Shown here: positions 54,381 through 63,269 of the stretch, one piece after another
Layout: each line of letters begins with the position of its first letter
Position numbering within the stretch: position 1 is the first letter of the stretch
Origin: Rhizobium sp. CF122
GTDB lineage: Bacteria; Pseudomonadota; Alphaproteobacteria; Rhizobiales; Rhizobiaceae
Length of the DNA: 64,000 nucleotides
NCBI RefSeq assembly: GCF_000282035.1
Contig: NZ_AKKA01000010.1
Location: 1 to 64,000 of the forward strand
Reading direction: 5' to 3'
Translations under genes and position numbers: made by a program
Notes under the pieces: generated by a model
Databases searched by the model: none
Told to the model about the DNA's origin: nothing
What the model saw: only the letters and a program-made list of their open reading frames with translations

Positions 54381-56671
54381 GATCCTCATCCGTTGCAATT
54401 GTTGTCGCGGTGGCGGTGGCCGGTCTGGTGACCGCCCTGAAGGATCGTGTGGCACTTCAGGAGATGCTCGGCTTCGGCGGACCGGGTCAATCACCCGCGC
54501 CACAGTTCATGCTGATGGGTCGTGTCACCGGGCCAGAGATCAGCCCCAAGCCTCAGATCGACGTGCAGGCGATTGCCGATCGGCTGCAAGCCGCAACGAC
54601 GCTCCCGCCGCTGCCTCAGGAGAACGAGACCGCCGGTGACGCGGTCGAAGAACCCCTAACGGTCGCACAGGCACCGCAAGCGCCGCCTCCTGCTTCTCAG
54701 CCAGCCAAGCCGGCTCAGCCGAAAGTCGATGAGAGTGCGTTGCGCTATTTCGCCAGCCGTGGCGACAAGGCGCGACTGCAGGCTGAGATCGCGCGCCTCC
54801 AGGCGCTTTACCCGAACTGGGTGCCGCCCGCCGACCCTCTGGCTGTTCCGCCAAGCGGCGACAGGCAACTGGAACAGATGTGGCAATTGTATTCGGAGGG
54901 ACGCTACGCGGAGCTTCGCAAGGCCATTGCCGATCGGCAGGCCTCCCAACCGGGATGGCAGCCGCCACCCGACTTGCTTGACCGATTGGATGTCGCGGAA
55001 GCCCGTGCACGCCTCGTCAATGCGTCCGACCTGAAACAATACTCAACTGTCGTCCAGATCGGCGCCAACACGCCGAGCCTTTTGACATGCAGCGACATCG
55101 ATGTGCTCTGGCGCGTTGCCGAAGCCTTCGCGAGGACGGATCGCGCGCCTCGCGCCCGGGATGCCTATGTCTATATCTTGAAGAATTGCACGAATCCGCA
55201 GGAGCGTCTGGCGACCATTCAAAAAGCGTCCGCTTTGCTGTCTTACGCAACGATGCAGGACCTCCTGGCGCTCGAACGTCCCGACGGCAACGGCGGTCGC
55301 GAGTTCGACAGCATCCGCAATGACCTTGCCAGTCGCTTTGTCGCAGCTGGCAACGACGACCCCGATCTTGCTGTCGCGCCGGCTTACCTTTCGATTGTTC
55401 AACGACTTGCCGAAACCGAGGGGCTGGCATCCGACGCCCTTCTTCTCGGCTGGTACCAGCTTCGCCGGGGAAACTATGCGGATGCTGAAAAATGGTTCCG
55501 GGCAGCGCATAACAAGGAAGACACGGCAATTGCTTCCCAGGGGCTGGCGCTGGTGTTGATCGCCGGGAAGAAGCCTCAGGAGGCGGAGGACGTCATGTAC
55601 AAGTGGCGCGGGACCTCCAAGGACGCGACCGCGACCTATCTTGCAGCGACGGCAAACCTGATGGCCCTGCAGCCACCGGCGAACCTTAGTGAAGAGGTGC
55701 TTTCGCGTATCGCCGCCGAGGTCATTGCGCAAAAATATGTGCCGACGGCGCAGCAATTCGGCTGGTTCGCCCGCACTTTGAACCAACCGCAGACGGCGGC
55801 TCGCTGGTTCGAGACGGCGTTGCGCTGGAAACCGGATGACGAACCGTCCGCCTACGGATTGGCCATCACGCGCGAGCAGTTGCACGACCGCGCGGGCGTG
55901 GCCGAGATCCAACGGCTATGGGCGGGCAAGTCCGAGCGCATCGCGCAGTTAGGGGAGACCGCCAACCGGCAAGCCACACAACCTCCCCTGCCCGCTCCTG
56001 GGCAGGCGGTGCCGCAAGGCGCCTCGCCCCCTGAAATCGTTAGGGCACCGACGGAGCGCATTGAGAGCGTAAGCCCACCGGCCCGTGTCGAGGCCTCGCG
56101 CCAGACTGCGATGCAAACGGTGACGGTTCGCCGCAGTGCAAGGCAGGTGCGCGGGTGCATGACCACGATCAATGCCCAATTGCTCGATCCGGAAACGGCA
56201 TTATCACGCGGCTGGTGCCTGATGGACCTCAATCGTCCGATGGAGGCGGTAAAGGCGTTCGAGGCAGCGCTGGCCAGCCCAAACCGCAAGACGCGCGAAG
56301 ATGCAGCCTATGGCCAGAGCCTCGCCTACCTGCGCGCCGGCCTATCCAACAATGCCGCCGTTGCAGCCACAAGGGCGCCGCAGACACAACAGCGCGCGGC
56401 CGAACTGCAAGTCGCGATCTTGGCCGACAGGGCCTTGGCCGCCTTCGACGCCAAGCGTTATCGAGAGGCCTTGATATACCTTGATCAGCGCGCGCAGCTC
56501 CAGCAGGAACCGATCGACCTGATGGTACTTCGCGGATACGCCTACTTGAGCATGAAGATGTACGGAGACGCGGAGCGGATCTTCACGGCCGCCGCAGCGA
56601 CCGGCAGCAAGGATGCAAACCGCGGCCTGGCCGATCTGAAGGCATCGACACATCCTGATAGCGTCTACTAA
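54377..56671 (+). CDS. bcsK: TPR-containing cellulose synthesis protein (BcsK type)
   Basis: 764 residues from GTG 54377, overlapping bcsZ by four bases; GTG 54371 is the other option. One N-terminal helix (SVAIVVAVAVAGLVTAL) anchors or exports it. The rest is TPR/Sel1-like helical repeats (for example RRGNYADAEKWFRAAHNKED and RPMEAVKAFEAALASP) interrupted by a Gln/Pro linker around residues 545-590. Unlike BcsC it has no C-terminal outer-membrane barrel, which fits the BcsK of rhizobial operons. It may act as a periplasmic scaffold. It closes the operon. Confidence 0.82.
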   Translation: MRSSSVAIVVAVAVAGLVTALKDRVALQEMLGFGGPGQSPAPQFMLMGRVTGPEISPKPQIDVQAIADRLQAATTLPPLPQENETAGDAVEEPLTVAQAPQAPPPASQPAKPAQPKVDESALRYFASRGDKARLQAEIARLQALYPNWVPPADPLAVPPSGDRQLEQMWQLYSEGRYAELRKAIADRQASQPGWQPPPDLLDRLDVAEARARLVNASDLKQYSTVVQIGANTPSLLTCSDIDVLWRVAEAFARTDRAPRARDAYVYILKNCTNPQERLATIQKASALLSYATMQDLLALERPDGNGGREFDSIRNDLASRFVAAGNDDPDLAVAPAYLSIVQRLAETEGLASDALLLGWYQLRRGNYADAEKWFRAAHNKEDTAIASQGLALVLIAGKKPQEAEDVMYKWRGTSKDATATYLAATANLMALQPPANLSEEVLSRIAAEVIAQKYVPTAQQFGWFARTLNQPQTAARWFETALRWKPDDEPSAYGLAITREQLHDRAGVAEIQRLWAGKSERIAQLGETANRQATQPPLPAPGQAVPQGASPPEIVRAPTERIESVSPPARVEASRQTAMQTVTVRRSARQVRGCMTTINAQLLDPETALSRGWCLMDLNRPMEAVKAFEAALASPNRKTREDAAYGQSLAYLRAGLSNNAAVAATRAPQTQQRAAELQVAILADRALAAFDAKRYREALIYLDQRAQLQQEPIDLMVLRGYAYLSMKMYGDAERIFTAAAATGSKDANRGLADLKASTHPDSVY

Positions 56672-56926
56672 CGATGGCGGGAAATCTCCGTAAGGCGCGG
56701 GCCGCCAGATAGATTGTCTGGTGTTGCGGGCGGGCGGTGACGTGGGGGAGCGACTGGAGTGCCTGGATCAGCTCCTCTGGCCCGACCAAGCGAAGCGTTC
56801 GGTGCTCGTCCCCCGCCCCGAACGAGACATCGAACCTTCTCGCCAACGAATGTGGATGACGAGCCTCGATAAGTGATGCGCTTTTTCGCATCGCTTCGTT
56901 CAAGGTTCTCGTCATCCCCGCTCAAA

Positions 56927-57580
56927 TCAGCCTGCGTTGCTCGGCACCGGCGTGCTGAGCAGCTGCTGCTCCCACAGATAGGCGATGCCGCTGCCGCCGG
57001 CGTGCTGCTTGAGAACTTCCGTCAACTCTCCGGCGTGCTCCGTCCTGGCCCAGTCACGTTGCCACTCCGAGGCCACCGCCAACCAAGTCATCATGTTCGC
57101 GCCCGCGCGGATCATGCGCTGGATCGCGACCTCGTGGGCCTCAACCGAAGTGCCGCCCGACGCATCCGTGACCACCGTCACATCCCAGCCCTCGCCCAGC
57201 GCCTGGATCGTCGGCATCGCGACACAGACCTCGGTCCACAGGCCGGCGATGATCAGTTGATTGCGGCCCGTCGCCTTGACCGCATCGACGACCTTCCGAT
57301 CCTCCCAGGTGTTGATGAAGGTCCGGTCGATCACCTCCTGGCCGGGGAACACGTCAGTGATGTGCGGGAAGATCAGACCGCCTCGCGCCGCGATCACGCT
57401 GGTCAGGATGGTGGGGACGCCGAAGGCCTTGGCGGACTTCGCCAGGGCGGTCGTGTTGTTCACCACGGCCTGCGGGTCGTGGCTGTTCAGATTAGCGAGC
57501 TGGTAGGGCTGGTGGTCGATAAGAACGAGTACCGAATCTTCGGGACGAAGAAGCGAAGCAAGGCCATTACGAAAGGTCAT
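56927..57580 (-). CDS. isochorismatase-family hydrolase (YcaC-like)
   Basis: 217 residues from ATG 57580, with AAAGGATG upstream. Family signature: VLVLIDHQPYQLANLNSHD (catalytic Asp22), RTFINTWEDRKVVDAVKATG, and GLWTEVCVAMPTIQALGEG with the nucleophile Cys119. The Trp-rich C-terminus (MTWLAVASEWQRDWARTEHA) is typical of YcaC-type octameric hydrolases, whose substrate is unsettled. It is divergent from a LysR regulator 152 bases away, the usual regulator-target layout. Confidence 0.88.
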   Translation of the reverse strand: MTFRNGLASLLRPEDSVLVLIDHQPYQLANLNSHDPQAVVNNTTALAKSAKAFGVPTILTSVIAARGGLIFPHITDVFPGQEVIDRTFINTWEDRKVVDAVKATGRNQLIIAGLWTEVCVAMPTIQALGEGWDVTVVTDASGGTSVEAHEVAIQRMIRAGANMMTWLAVASEWQRDWARTEHAGELTEVLKQHAGGSGIAYLWEQQLLSTPVPSNAG

Positions 57581-57732
57581 TACTACATCCTTTGCTGCCG
57601 TTGTGAGCGGCATTGGTTTTGCGGGAGACATGCGCCAGTGGCGACGTTGCCTGGAACCATTATTGTCGTTCCTATTCGAGATGCGGTAGCATCCCTTTAT
57701 GGCCAGCTGTGTCGCGGAAAGGGGAACGCTAA

Positions 57733-58626
57733 ATGGACATCGAAGAGCTGCAGACCTTCGTAGAAGTGGCTGATGCTGGGGGAGTTTCGCCTGCTGCCCT
57801 CCGGCTCGGCGTCTCCAAGTCAATCGTCAGTCGGCGGCTCTTCCGGCTTGAAGCGGAACTTGGTGTCCAGCTTCTTGCACGGACCACCCGGGGCGCCGCT
57901 CTCACGGAAGCAGGGGCCACGTTCCGAGATTATGCAGCTAGAGTCTGCGCCGAGATCGACGTGGCCAGGGAAACGATCCTACCCGCCGGTGACCTTCGCG
58001 GCCGCTTGCGAGTTGCCGTCCCGCTTTCTTTCGGCCCGACTCACTTCGCTCCCATCCTCGCGGAAATGGCGCGCCGCCACCCCCAGCTCCAAATCCACAC
58101 GTGCTACAGTGATCGCTTCGTCGATCTCATCACAGAGGGTTATGATTGTGCGATACGGGTTGGCTATCTTCAGGACTCCAACTTGATCGCAAGACGCGTC
58201 GGACCAATCCATGGGAAGTTCGTCGCGAGCCCGGACTACATCAAGGCGCATGGGTCGCCCGAGACGCCGGAGGAACTCGTCGCTCATGAGGCTCTCATGC
58301 AAGGCACCGAAGCCTGGCAACTCATGGATGGCGACAAGATCATCACGGTTCGTCCGCAGGGGCGCTTCAAGGCCGACAACGGCACAGCTCTAGTCGCCGC
58401 CGCAACAGCAGGACTCGGGATCGCCTATCTCCCCGACGGCCTCACCGATGAATATGTAGCCTCCGGAGCGCTTGTGCCGGTCATGACACGTTATCCCCCA
58501 CCTCCGGCGGGTGCATATGTCATCCGCCCGCCAGGCCAGCATCCCGCGCGGAAGATACGTGTCCTCACCGAATTGCTGATTGAGTATTGCGAACCGGCTC
58601 CGCACCTCGCGGGTGTCGATCGCTAA
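57733..58626 (+). CDS. LysR-family transcriptional regulator
   Basis: 297 residues, standard LTTR length. Winged helix at 1-60 (LQTFVEVADAGGVSPAALRL, VSKSIVSRRLFRLEAELGVQ), followed by a substrate-binding domain (about 90-290) with FGPTHFAPILAEMARRHPQL. It starts eight bases after GGAAAGGGG-like purines. Together with the divergent isochorismatase gene it probably forms a small regulated unit; the effector is unknown. Members near ycaC often respond to reactive chemicals, but that is inference. Confidence 0.9.
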   Translation: MDIEELQTFVEVADAGGVSPAALRLGVSKSIVSRRLFRLEAELGVQLLARTTRGAALTEAGATFRDYAARVCAEIDVARETILPAGDLRGRLRVAVPLSFGPTHFAPILAEMARRHPQLQIHTCYSDRFVDLITEGYDCAIRVGYLQDSNLIARRVGPIHGKFVASPDYIKAHGSPETPEELVAHEALMQGTEAWQLMDGDKIITVRPQGRFKADNGTALVAAATAGLGIAYLPDGLTDEYVASGALVPVMTRYPPPPAGAYVIRPPGQHPARKIRVLTELLIEYCEPAPHLAGVDR

Positions 58627-58721
58627 AGCACGAACGGCGCGAATCCCCGGCCGGGGGCGGCGCACAGTGCCATAGTGCTCGGCGGTCGATGGCATTTGGT
58701 ACCGAGCAGCGGAATTATCCG

Positions 58722-58746
58722 AGCAATGTGCGAGGAGCACATTGCT
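58722..58746. repeat. perfect 10-bp inverted repeat downstream of lysR
   Basis: AGCAATGTGC and GCACATTGCT are exact inverted repeats with a five-base loop, about 100 bases after the lysR stop. No T-run follows, so it could be a processing hairpin, a weak terminator or a protein-binding site. Confidence 0.5.
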
Positions 58747-59206
58747 TACGTTGTAACAACGGTCGCATGACAAATAGCGTAAGAGTTATAAGGTTTTTCT
58801 AGCGCTCACCATGAGTGCGAAACAGCTCTCCACCAGCCGTTGCGGGCTCCGCATAAGAGTGAAATCTCGTCGGTTTTGGCCGTTGATGCCTATTAAGGCG
58901 TTTAGTCTCGTCATCCACCTCGAGCAATGACACCGGGAATACCCTGGTGAACTCCCTCACCTCAGTCGCCGCGACGCCAGTATCGATCCTCGACCGTCGC
59001 GGGCTGCTCTGCTGGAACGCGGTAGCGCTCCTCCCTCACCGAGATGTCGAGGTGTTCGTGGAACAGTGCGACATAGTCTCGTTCGAGCTGGAAATCAGAC
59101 GAGACGTCACCCATGCTTGCGGCGACCTCCAACGAAGCGCCACCCGTTGAAGTGACTGAGATAGGCGGCCGAGCAGCCATCGAATTGAACTGAACGACAT
59201 GCACTT
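58747..59206. other. intergenic stretch without a confident gene
   Basis: Two overlapping frames are open: 58947-59150 on the plus strand and 58962-59204 on the minus strand. The minus-strand frame (80 residues, acidic, including DFQLERDYVALFHEHLDISV) has the more protein-like composition but no ribosome binding site. Neither is supported. The plus-strand terminator at 59207-59231 suggests that something is transcribed rightward here. Confidence 0.3.
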
Positions 59207-59231
59207 AACCCCGGTTTCCGGGGTTTTGTTT
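59207..59231 (+). terminator. rho-independent terminator
   Basis: AACCCCGG, a three-base loop (TTT) and CCGGGGTT are followed by TTGTTT on the plus strand. It shields the nucleotidyltransferase promoter from upstream transcription. Confidence 0.7.
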
Positions 59232-59238
59232 GCCTGCC

Positions 59239-59286
59239 TTGACAACGAGCAAGGGAGTTATAATGTTTTTGCAAACACATTATAAC
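59239..59286 (+). promoter_or_regulatory. promoter-like element with perfect 10-bp inverted repeat (candidate operator)
   Basis: TTGACA (59239-59244) resembles a -35 box and TATAAT (59259-59264) a -10 box, with an unusually short 14-base spacer. GTTATAATGT (59257-59266) and ACATTATAAC (59277-59286) are exact inverted repeats around a ten-base loop and cover the -10 box, 17 bases before the next ATG. A dimeric repressor bound here would block transcription. Confidence 0.6.
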
Positions 59287-59303
59287 CGAGACCGTCGAAG
59301 ACG

Positions 59304-60380
59304 ATGAAAGATGTTGGCCTTGTATTCCGCACGATGTTCGCGGAACTCGCCCAGCAGACATTGGACGCGCAAAGGCAATCGGACTTCCCGCTCAAGGGCC
59401 GCTTTGTAACCGTTCCAGTGAAGGGCAAAGACTATTTCTATTTCGACATCCCTACTCCCGAGGGCAAGGACAAGCGGAGCTATGTTGGCCCCGCAGCTGA
59501 TCCCGAGATCGCAGAGCGCGTCAGGCGACATCGCGAGATCAAGGACAACATCAAGGAGCGGCGACGCTTGGTCTCCACGCTCCTCCGCTCGGGCGGCATG
59601 TCGGCTCCCAATCGGTTCGCCGGCGATATCACGAAGGCGCTCGCGGATGCGGGGTTCTTTCGCCTGCGTGGCGTCCTCGTCGGCTCGGTGGCCTATGGCT
59701 GCTACTCGGGCGTCCTTGGCGTTCGGCTTTCGACGACGGCAATGCAGACAGGCGATGCCGACCTGGCTATGGATTTCGCGATCTCGCAGGAGGTGGATGA
59801 CAGCCTGCCGCCGATCTTGAGTATCTTGGCGGCCGTCGATCCGACGTTCCGGGCCGTACCGCATCAGGCCGACAAAGCAAGGGTGACGGCTTTCGTCAAC
59901 CGGACCAATTACAGGGTCGAATTCCTGACGGGCAACCGGGGATCGGATGAATATACGGGAAAGCCGTCACCTATGCCCGCCCTCGGTGGTACGTCGGCGG
60001 GAAACCTCCGGCTCTTGGATTATCTGATCTACGAGCCCGTGAGCACCGTTCTGCTGCATCGGGAAGGAGTGAGCCTCAATGTCCCGGCTCCCGAGAGGTA
60101 TGCCGTCCATAAGTGCATCGTGGCCTCTAGGCGGCCAACGGATGCACTTGGGAGGGCGAAGCGGGACAAGGACCTCCTGCAAGCCGCGACGCTCTTCGAG
60201 GCCATGCTTCAAACCCGGCAGGGCTACGTCTTGGCAGACGCGTACCAGGAGGCATGGGAGCGGGGACCGTCGTGGCGGGAGGGGATCGCTTCGGGTCTGG
60301 CGATGATGCCTGACAACAACGGCAAGGCCGCGCTGGCTGATGCCCTCGGTGTCCCAGTGGAGGAACTCGCAAAAGGATAG
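59304..60380 (+). CDS. GSU2403-fold nucleotidyltransferase
   Basis: 358 residues of the NTP_transf_8/GSU2403 family. The N-terminal 100 residues are basic and helical (GRFVTVPVKGKDYFYFDIPT, ERVRRHREIKDNIKERRRLV). The nucleotidyltransferase core has VLVGSVAYGCYSGVLGVRLS and the acidic pair QTGDADLAMD (Asp151, Asp153), then PPILSILAAVDPTFRAVPHQ and TNYRVEFLTGNRG. Family members are found as single genes or next to accessory genes and have no agreed reaction; some resemble MNT-type antitoxin enzymes. It follows the inverted-repeat promoter by 17 bases, and a short frame begins four bases after its stop. Confidence 0.8.
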   Translation: MKDVGLVFRTMFAELAQQTLDAQRQSDFPLKGRFVTVPVKGKDYFYFDIPTPEGKDKRSYVGPAADPEIAERVRRHREIKDNIKERRRLVSTLLRSGGMSAPNRFAGDITKALADAGFFRLRGVLVGSVAYGCYSGVLGVRLSTTAMQTGDADLAMDFAISQEVDDSLPPILSILAAVDPTFRAVPHQADKARVTAFVNRTNYRVEFLTGNRGSDEYTGKPSPMPALGGTSAGNLRLLDYLIYEPVSTVLLHREGVSLNVPAPERYAVHKCIVASRRPTDALGRAKRDKDLLQAATLFEAMLQTRQGYVLADAYQEAWERGPSWREGIASGLAMMPDNNGKAALADALGVPVEELAKG

Positions 60381-60384
60381 GGCT

Positions 60385-60618
60385 ATGACCGACGAAATCA
60401 TGTCATTTTTCGACGCACGCGCCATAGCCGACCTTGGGCAGATTATCGCACCCGCATGCTCCCCGCAGGAACCGGTCCCCCAAACCCGCGCCAAGTGTCA
60501 CCTGCTGCGCTCGCACGCCCGTTCCCACCCTCCTGCGCAGGCTATAAAGTCGGCGCGGAAATCAGTCTTGCAGGGCGCCTATTATCACTGCCGCGGCCGT
60601 GCAAGGATCCTCGTCTGA
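60385..60618 (+). pseudogene. truncated partner gene after the nucleotidyltransferase
   Basis: ATG 60385 follows AAAAGGAT and opens MTDEIMSFFDARAIADLGQI then IAPA, which reads like a genuine N-terminus. After about 30 codons the composition becomes Pro/Ser/Arg-rich (SPQEPVPQTRAKCHLLRSHA) and unlike a protein, and the frame ends at 60618, five bases from the convergent dioxygenase gene. I take it as the start of a second gene cut by a rearrangement. Full-length identity cannot be judged. Confidence 0.4.
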
Positions 60619-60622
60619 AGGC

Positions 60623-61507
60623 TCAGTGCCTCCTGCGGGCAAGGACGAAGTCGTGCTTTACATCCCAGAAATCGCCCGCAAACTGATACTGTCGCGACCG
60701 TCCGGGATCGCTCGTGCGGCGGAATTGCGCAAGCAGGCTCTCCTTCACCCCGAAAACCGCATCGGAATCGATATAGGGATCGTCGGGATCGAAGATGTGG
60801 GTTGTCAGAGTTTCGAAACCGTCGGCCTTGATGATGTAGTGGAGATGGGCCGGCCGGTAGGGATGGCGGCCAAGGGCCTTCAGCAATTGTCCAACCGGAC
60901 CGTCATCGGGGATCGGATAATATCTCGGCTTCACGGCCCGGAACCAATAGCGCCCATCAGGACCAGTTCGAAACACGCCCCGCAAATTGAAATCCGGCTG
61001 AATACCCTTCTGCTGGACGTCGTAGAAACCCTCATCATTCGCCTGCCAGATATCGATCAGTGCATCGGCGATAGGCTCGCCATCGGTGTCGAGGATCCGT
61101 CCTTCGATGAACATATCCTCGCCCTTCTGATCCAGGCAGATGTTTGCACCCATTGGCAGCTCCGGCGCGTCGGCAACATGAAACGGCCCAAGCACGGTGC
61201 TTTCCGAGGCACCCGAGGGTTTGCGGTTGTTGATCGCATCAACCAGCATCGACACGCCAAGGACATCGGAAAGGAGAATGAACTCCTGCCGCCACTCATT
61301 GCAGATTTGGCCCGTGTGCGTCAGGAAGAAGATAGCCTGCATCCACTCATCCTGTGTGGGCTCGATCTCCTTTACCGCTTCGTGGAGCTTTCGAGTGATG
61401 ACTTCCATCACCTGCTTCAGGCGTTCGTCCTTGGCGTTCTTGTTGCGGCCAGTCACCACCGCGACCGAATCTTCTTCCGTGAAGAAGCCCTTTTCATGTG
61501 CTTCCAT
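60623..61507 (-). CDS. hydroxyquinol 1,2-dioxygenase-like intradiol ring-cleavage enzyme
   Basis: 294 residues from ATG 61507. N-terminal helical dimer domain (LKQVMEVITRKLHEAVKEIE, FLTHTGQICNEWRQEFILLS) and the catalytic beta core with Fe(III) ligands Tyr162 (EGFYDVQ), Tyr197 (RYYPIPDDGPVG) and His221/His223 (RPAHLHYII). The intradiol family cleaves catechols or hydroxyquinol between the hydroxyls; residues around FYDVQQKGIQPDFNLRG and its pairing with a phenol-type hydroxylase favour hydroxyquinol, giving maleylacetate. It starts seven bases after the hydroxylase stop. A TTG at 61525 would only add six residues. Confidence 0.88.
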   Translation of the reverse strand: MEAHEKGFFTEEDSVAVVTGRNKNAKDERLKQVMEVITRKLHEAVKEIEPTQDEWMQAIFFLTHTGQICNEWRQEFILLSDVLGVSMLVDAINNRKPSGASESTVLGPFHVADAPELPMGANICLDQKGEDMFIEGRILDTDGEPIADALIDIWQANDEGFYDVQQKGIQPDFNLRGVFRTGPDGRYWFRAVKPRYYPIPDDGPVGQLLKALGRHPYRPAHLHYIIKADGFETLTTHIFDPDDPYIDSDAVFGVKESLLAQFRRTSDPGRSRQYQFAGDFWDVKHDFVLARRRH

Positions 61508-61514
61508 GATGCTC

Positions 61515-63269
61515 TCACTTATCAAGAATGGATGTCAGGACGCGGCGCAGTTCGGCTTCCGGATTGGAGACCATTGAAGCTGCGCGCCAGGCAACGTGAT
61601 GATCCGGCCGCACAAGAACGGCTCCGGAATCCCGAACCTCGCGCACGTTGGCCCAGTCGCCAACCAGATCCTGCCATTCCTGGCGCGGTCCGATCGTGTG
61701 CGCGGTGATCCGGATGTTGAACTCCTTTGCTAGCGCCTTGGCCGCCGCCACCCAACCGTCGCCGCCGATGCCGGTCAGGACAGTGAAGACGCCGTGGCCG
61801 GTGAGATCGAGGGTCGAGACTTTGTCGCCGCTGTGATTGAAGAGCCAAGCGTGCGGCAGGCGCGCGCCGGGCCACGTTGTCGCGTGGTAGTGAAGTTCCT
61901 TATCCTTTGCGAAGGCAGGCTCCGGCTGAGCGTCGTTGATGATCGCATCCGATTTGTAGCGCTGGTTCATTTCGACGCCATGGGCATCGAACTCATAGAC
62001 CTTATAGGCGATCGCATCCCGGATCGCTCTGCGCTGCTTTTCCGCCTCCGGCGTATCGTTGCAACGGGCGTCCATGTTTTCCTGCATCTTGACCGGATCA
62101 ACAGAATCCAGAAGGCCTAGCGCCTTGAAGATCGGACCGAACTCTTCGATCGACTTGTTCGCGCGTGTAACGATCTGCTTCGCAATTGGCGCGCGCTCCG
62201 CATTGTAGCTGTCGAGCAGGCCTTGTCCGGCCTGACCTTTCAGCACCATGGACAGCTTCCAGGCGAGGTTGAAGGCATCCTGGATCGAGGTGTTTGAACC
62301 CAGTCCGTTCGACGGCGGATGACGATGCGTTGCATCGCCCATACAGAAGACACGGCCGTTGGACATCTGTGTCGCGTACATGTTGTTCACGGTCCAGGTC
62401 GATACCGATTTGATCTTTGGCTGGAGTTCCTGGTCGCCGACCAGGTCCCGCACCACCTTGATGGCGAAATCCTCGGTCACGTCGGGTGCTGGCTGGTTGA
62501 TGTCGTAGCCCCAGACGATCAGCCATTCGTGCCAGGGCCGGACCATGCGCACCAGCCCCATGCCGATGCCGCCGACATCGGCACCGGGCTGCAACACCCA
62601 ATAGAGCACCGAGGGACGGTGGGCGACATGCCGCGACAGATCGGCCTCGAACAGGATGTTCATCGAGCCGCCGACACCCATCTTGCCCTCGAATGGCAAT
62701 TGCGCCTGTTCGGCTACCCGCGAATTGCCACCATCGGCGCCAATCAGGTACTTGGAGCGGACGCTAAATTCCTTGTCTGTCAATCGATCGAGGCAGATGG
62801 TCGTGACGCCATCAGCATCCTGCTCGTGGCTGATATACGCGCATGACATGCGCGCCTGCGTGCCGCGCGAACAGGCTGTCTTGAAAAGCAGCGGCTCCAT
62901 GAAGGTCTGCGGCAGGTCGTTCATCAGGCTCGGCGAGGAGAGTTGATGCTCGGCGCGAGACAACGGATGCTTGCCCCAGCTTTTCATGCGGCCGATTTCT
63001 TCGCCCGTCAAAGAGGTGCAGAACACATTCTCACCCATCAGGTCCTGCTCGGCGGCAAACATGTAGGCTTCGTCCTCGACATCGCGGCCGAGATCGCGCA
63101 ACACCTCCATCGTGCGCTGATTGGTGATGTGCGCTCGCGGCGTGTTGGCAAGCCACCGGTAGCGATTAATCATCATGTTCTCGACGCCGTAGGTCGACAG
63201 CAGCGCCGCGGTCGCAGAACCCGCGGGGCCGGTTCCGATGATGAGTACATCCGTTGTAATATCAGCCAT
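61515..63269 (-). CDS. FAD-dependent phenol-type monooxygenase (TfdB/resorcinol hydroxylase-like)
   Basis: 584 residues from ATG 63269, which follows GGGAGGG and overlaps the livM stop by eight bases. The FAD-binding Rossmann start is VLIIGTGPAGSATAALLSTY (GxGxxG at 12-17), the second FAD motif is VFCMGDATHRHPPSNGLGSN and the DG-type site is LIGADGGNSRVAE. The length and a C-terminal thioredoxin-like domain (HDGVFTVLTGIGG-like VFTVLTGIGGDGWVAAAKAL) match 2,4-dichlorophenol 6-monooxygenase and resorcinol hydroxylases. With the dioxygenase next to it the likely product is hydroxyquinol. Substrate (resorcinol, chlorophenol or other) is inferred. Confidence 0.9.
   Translation of the reverse strand: MADITTDVLIIGTGPAGSATAALLSTYGVENMMINRYRWLANTPRAHITNQRTMEVLRDLGRDVEDEAYMFAAEQDLMGENVFCTSLTGEEIGRMKSWGKHPLSRAEHQLSSPSLMNDLPQTFMEPLLFKTACSRGTQARMSCAYISHEQDADGVTTICLDRLTDKEFSVRSKYLIGADGGNSRVAEQAQLPFEGKMGVGGSMNILFEADLSRHVAHRPSVLYWVLQPGADVGGIGMGLVRMVRPWHEWLIVWGYDINQPAPDVTEDFAIKVVRDLVGDQELQPKIKSVSTWTVNNMYATQMSNGRVFCMGDATHRHPPSNGLGSNTSIQDAFNLAWKLSMVLKGQAGQGLLDSYNAERAPIAKQIVTRANKSIEEFGPIFKALGLLDSVDPVKMQENMDARCNDTPEAEKQRRAIRDAIAYKVYEFDAHGVEMNQRYKSDAIINDAQPEPAFAKDKELHYHATTWPGARLPHAWLFNHSGDKVSTLDLTGHGVFTVLTGIGGDGWVAAAKALAKEFNIRITAHTIGPRQEWQDLVGDWANVREVRDSGAVLVRPDHHVAWRAASMVSNPEAELRRVLTSILDK

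Noticed and set aside
55043..55912. Long minus-strand open frame (289 codons) inside bcsK
   Set aside because: It is the antisense shadow of a high-GC coding gene: Arg/Gly-rich, no ribosome binding site, no domain.
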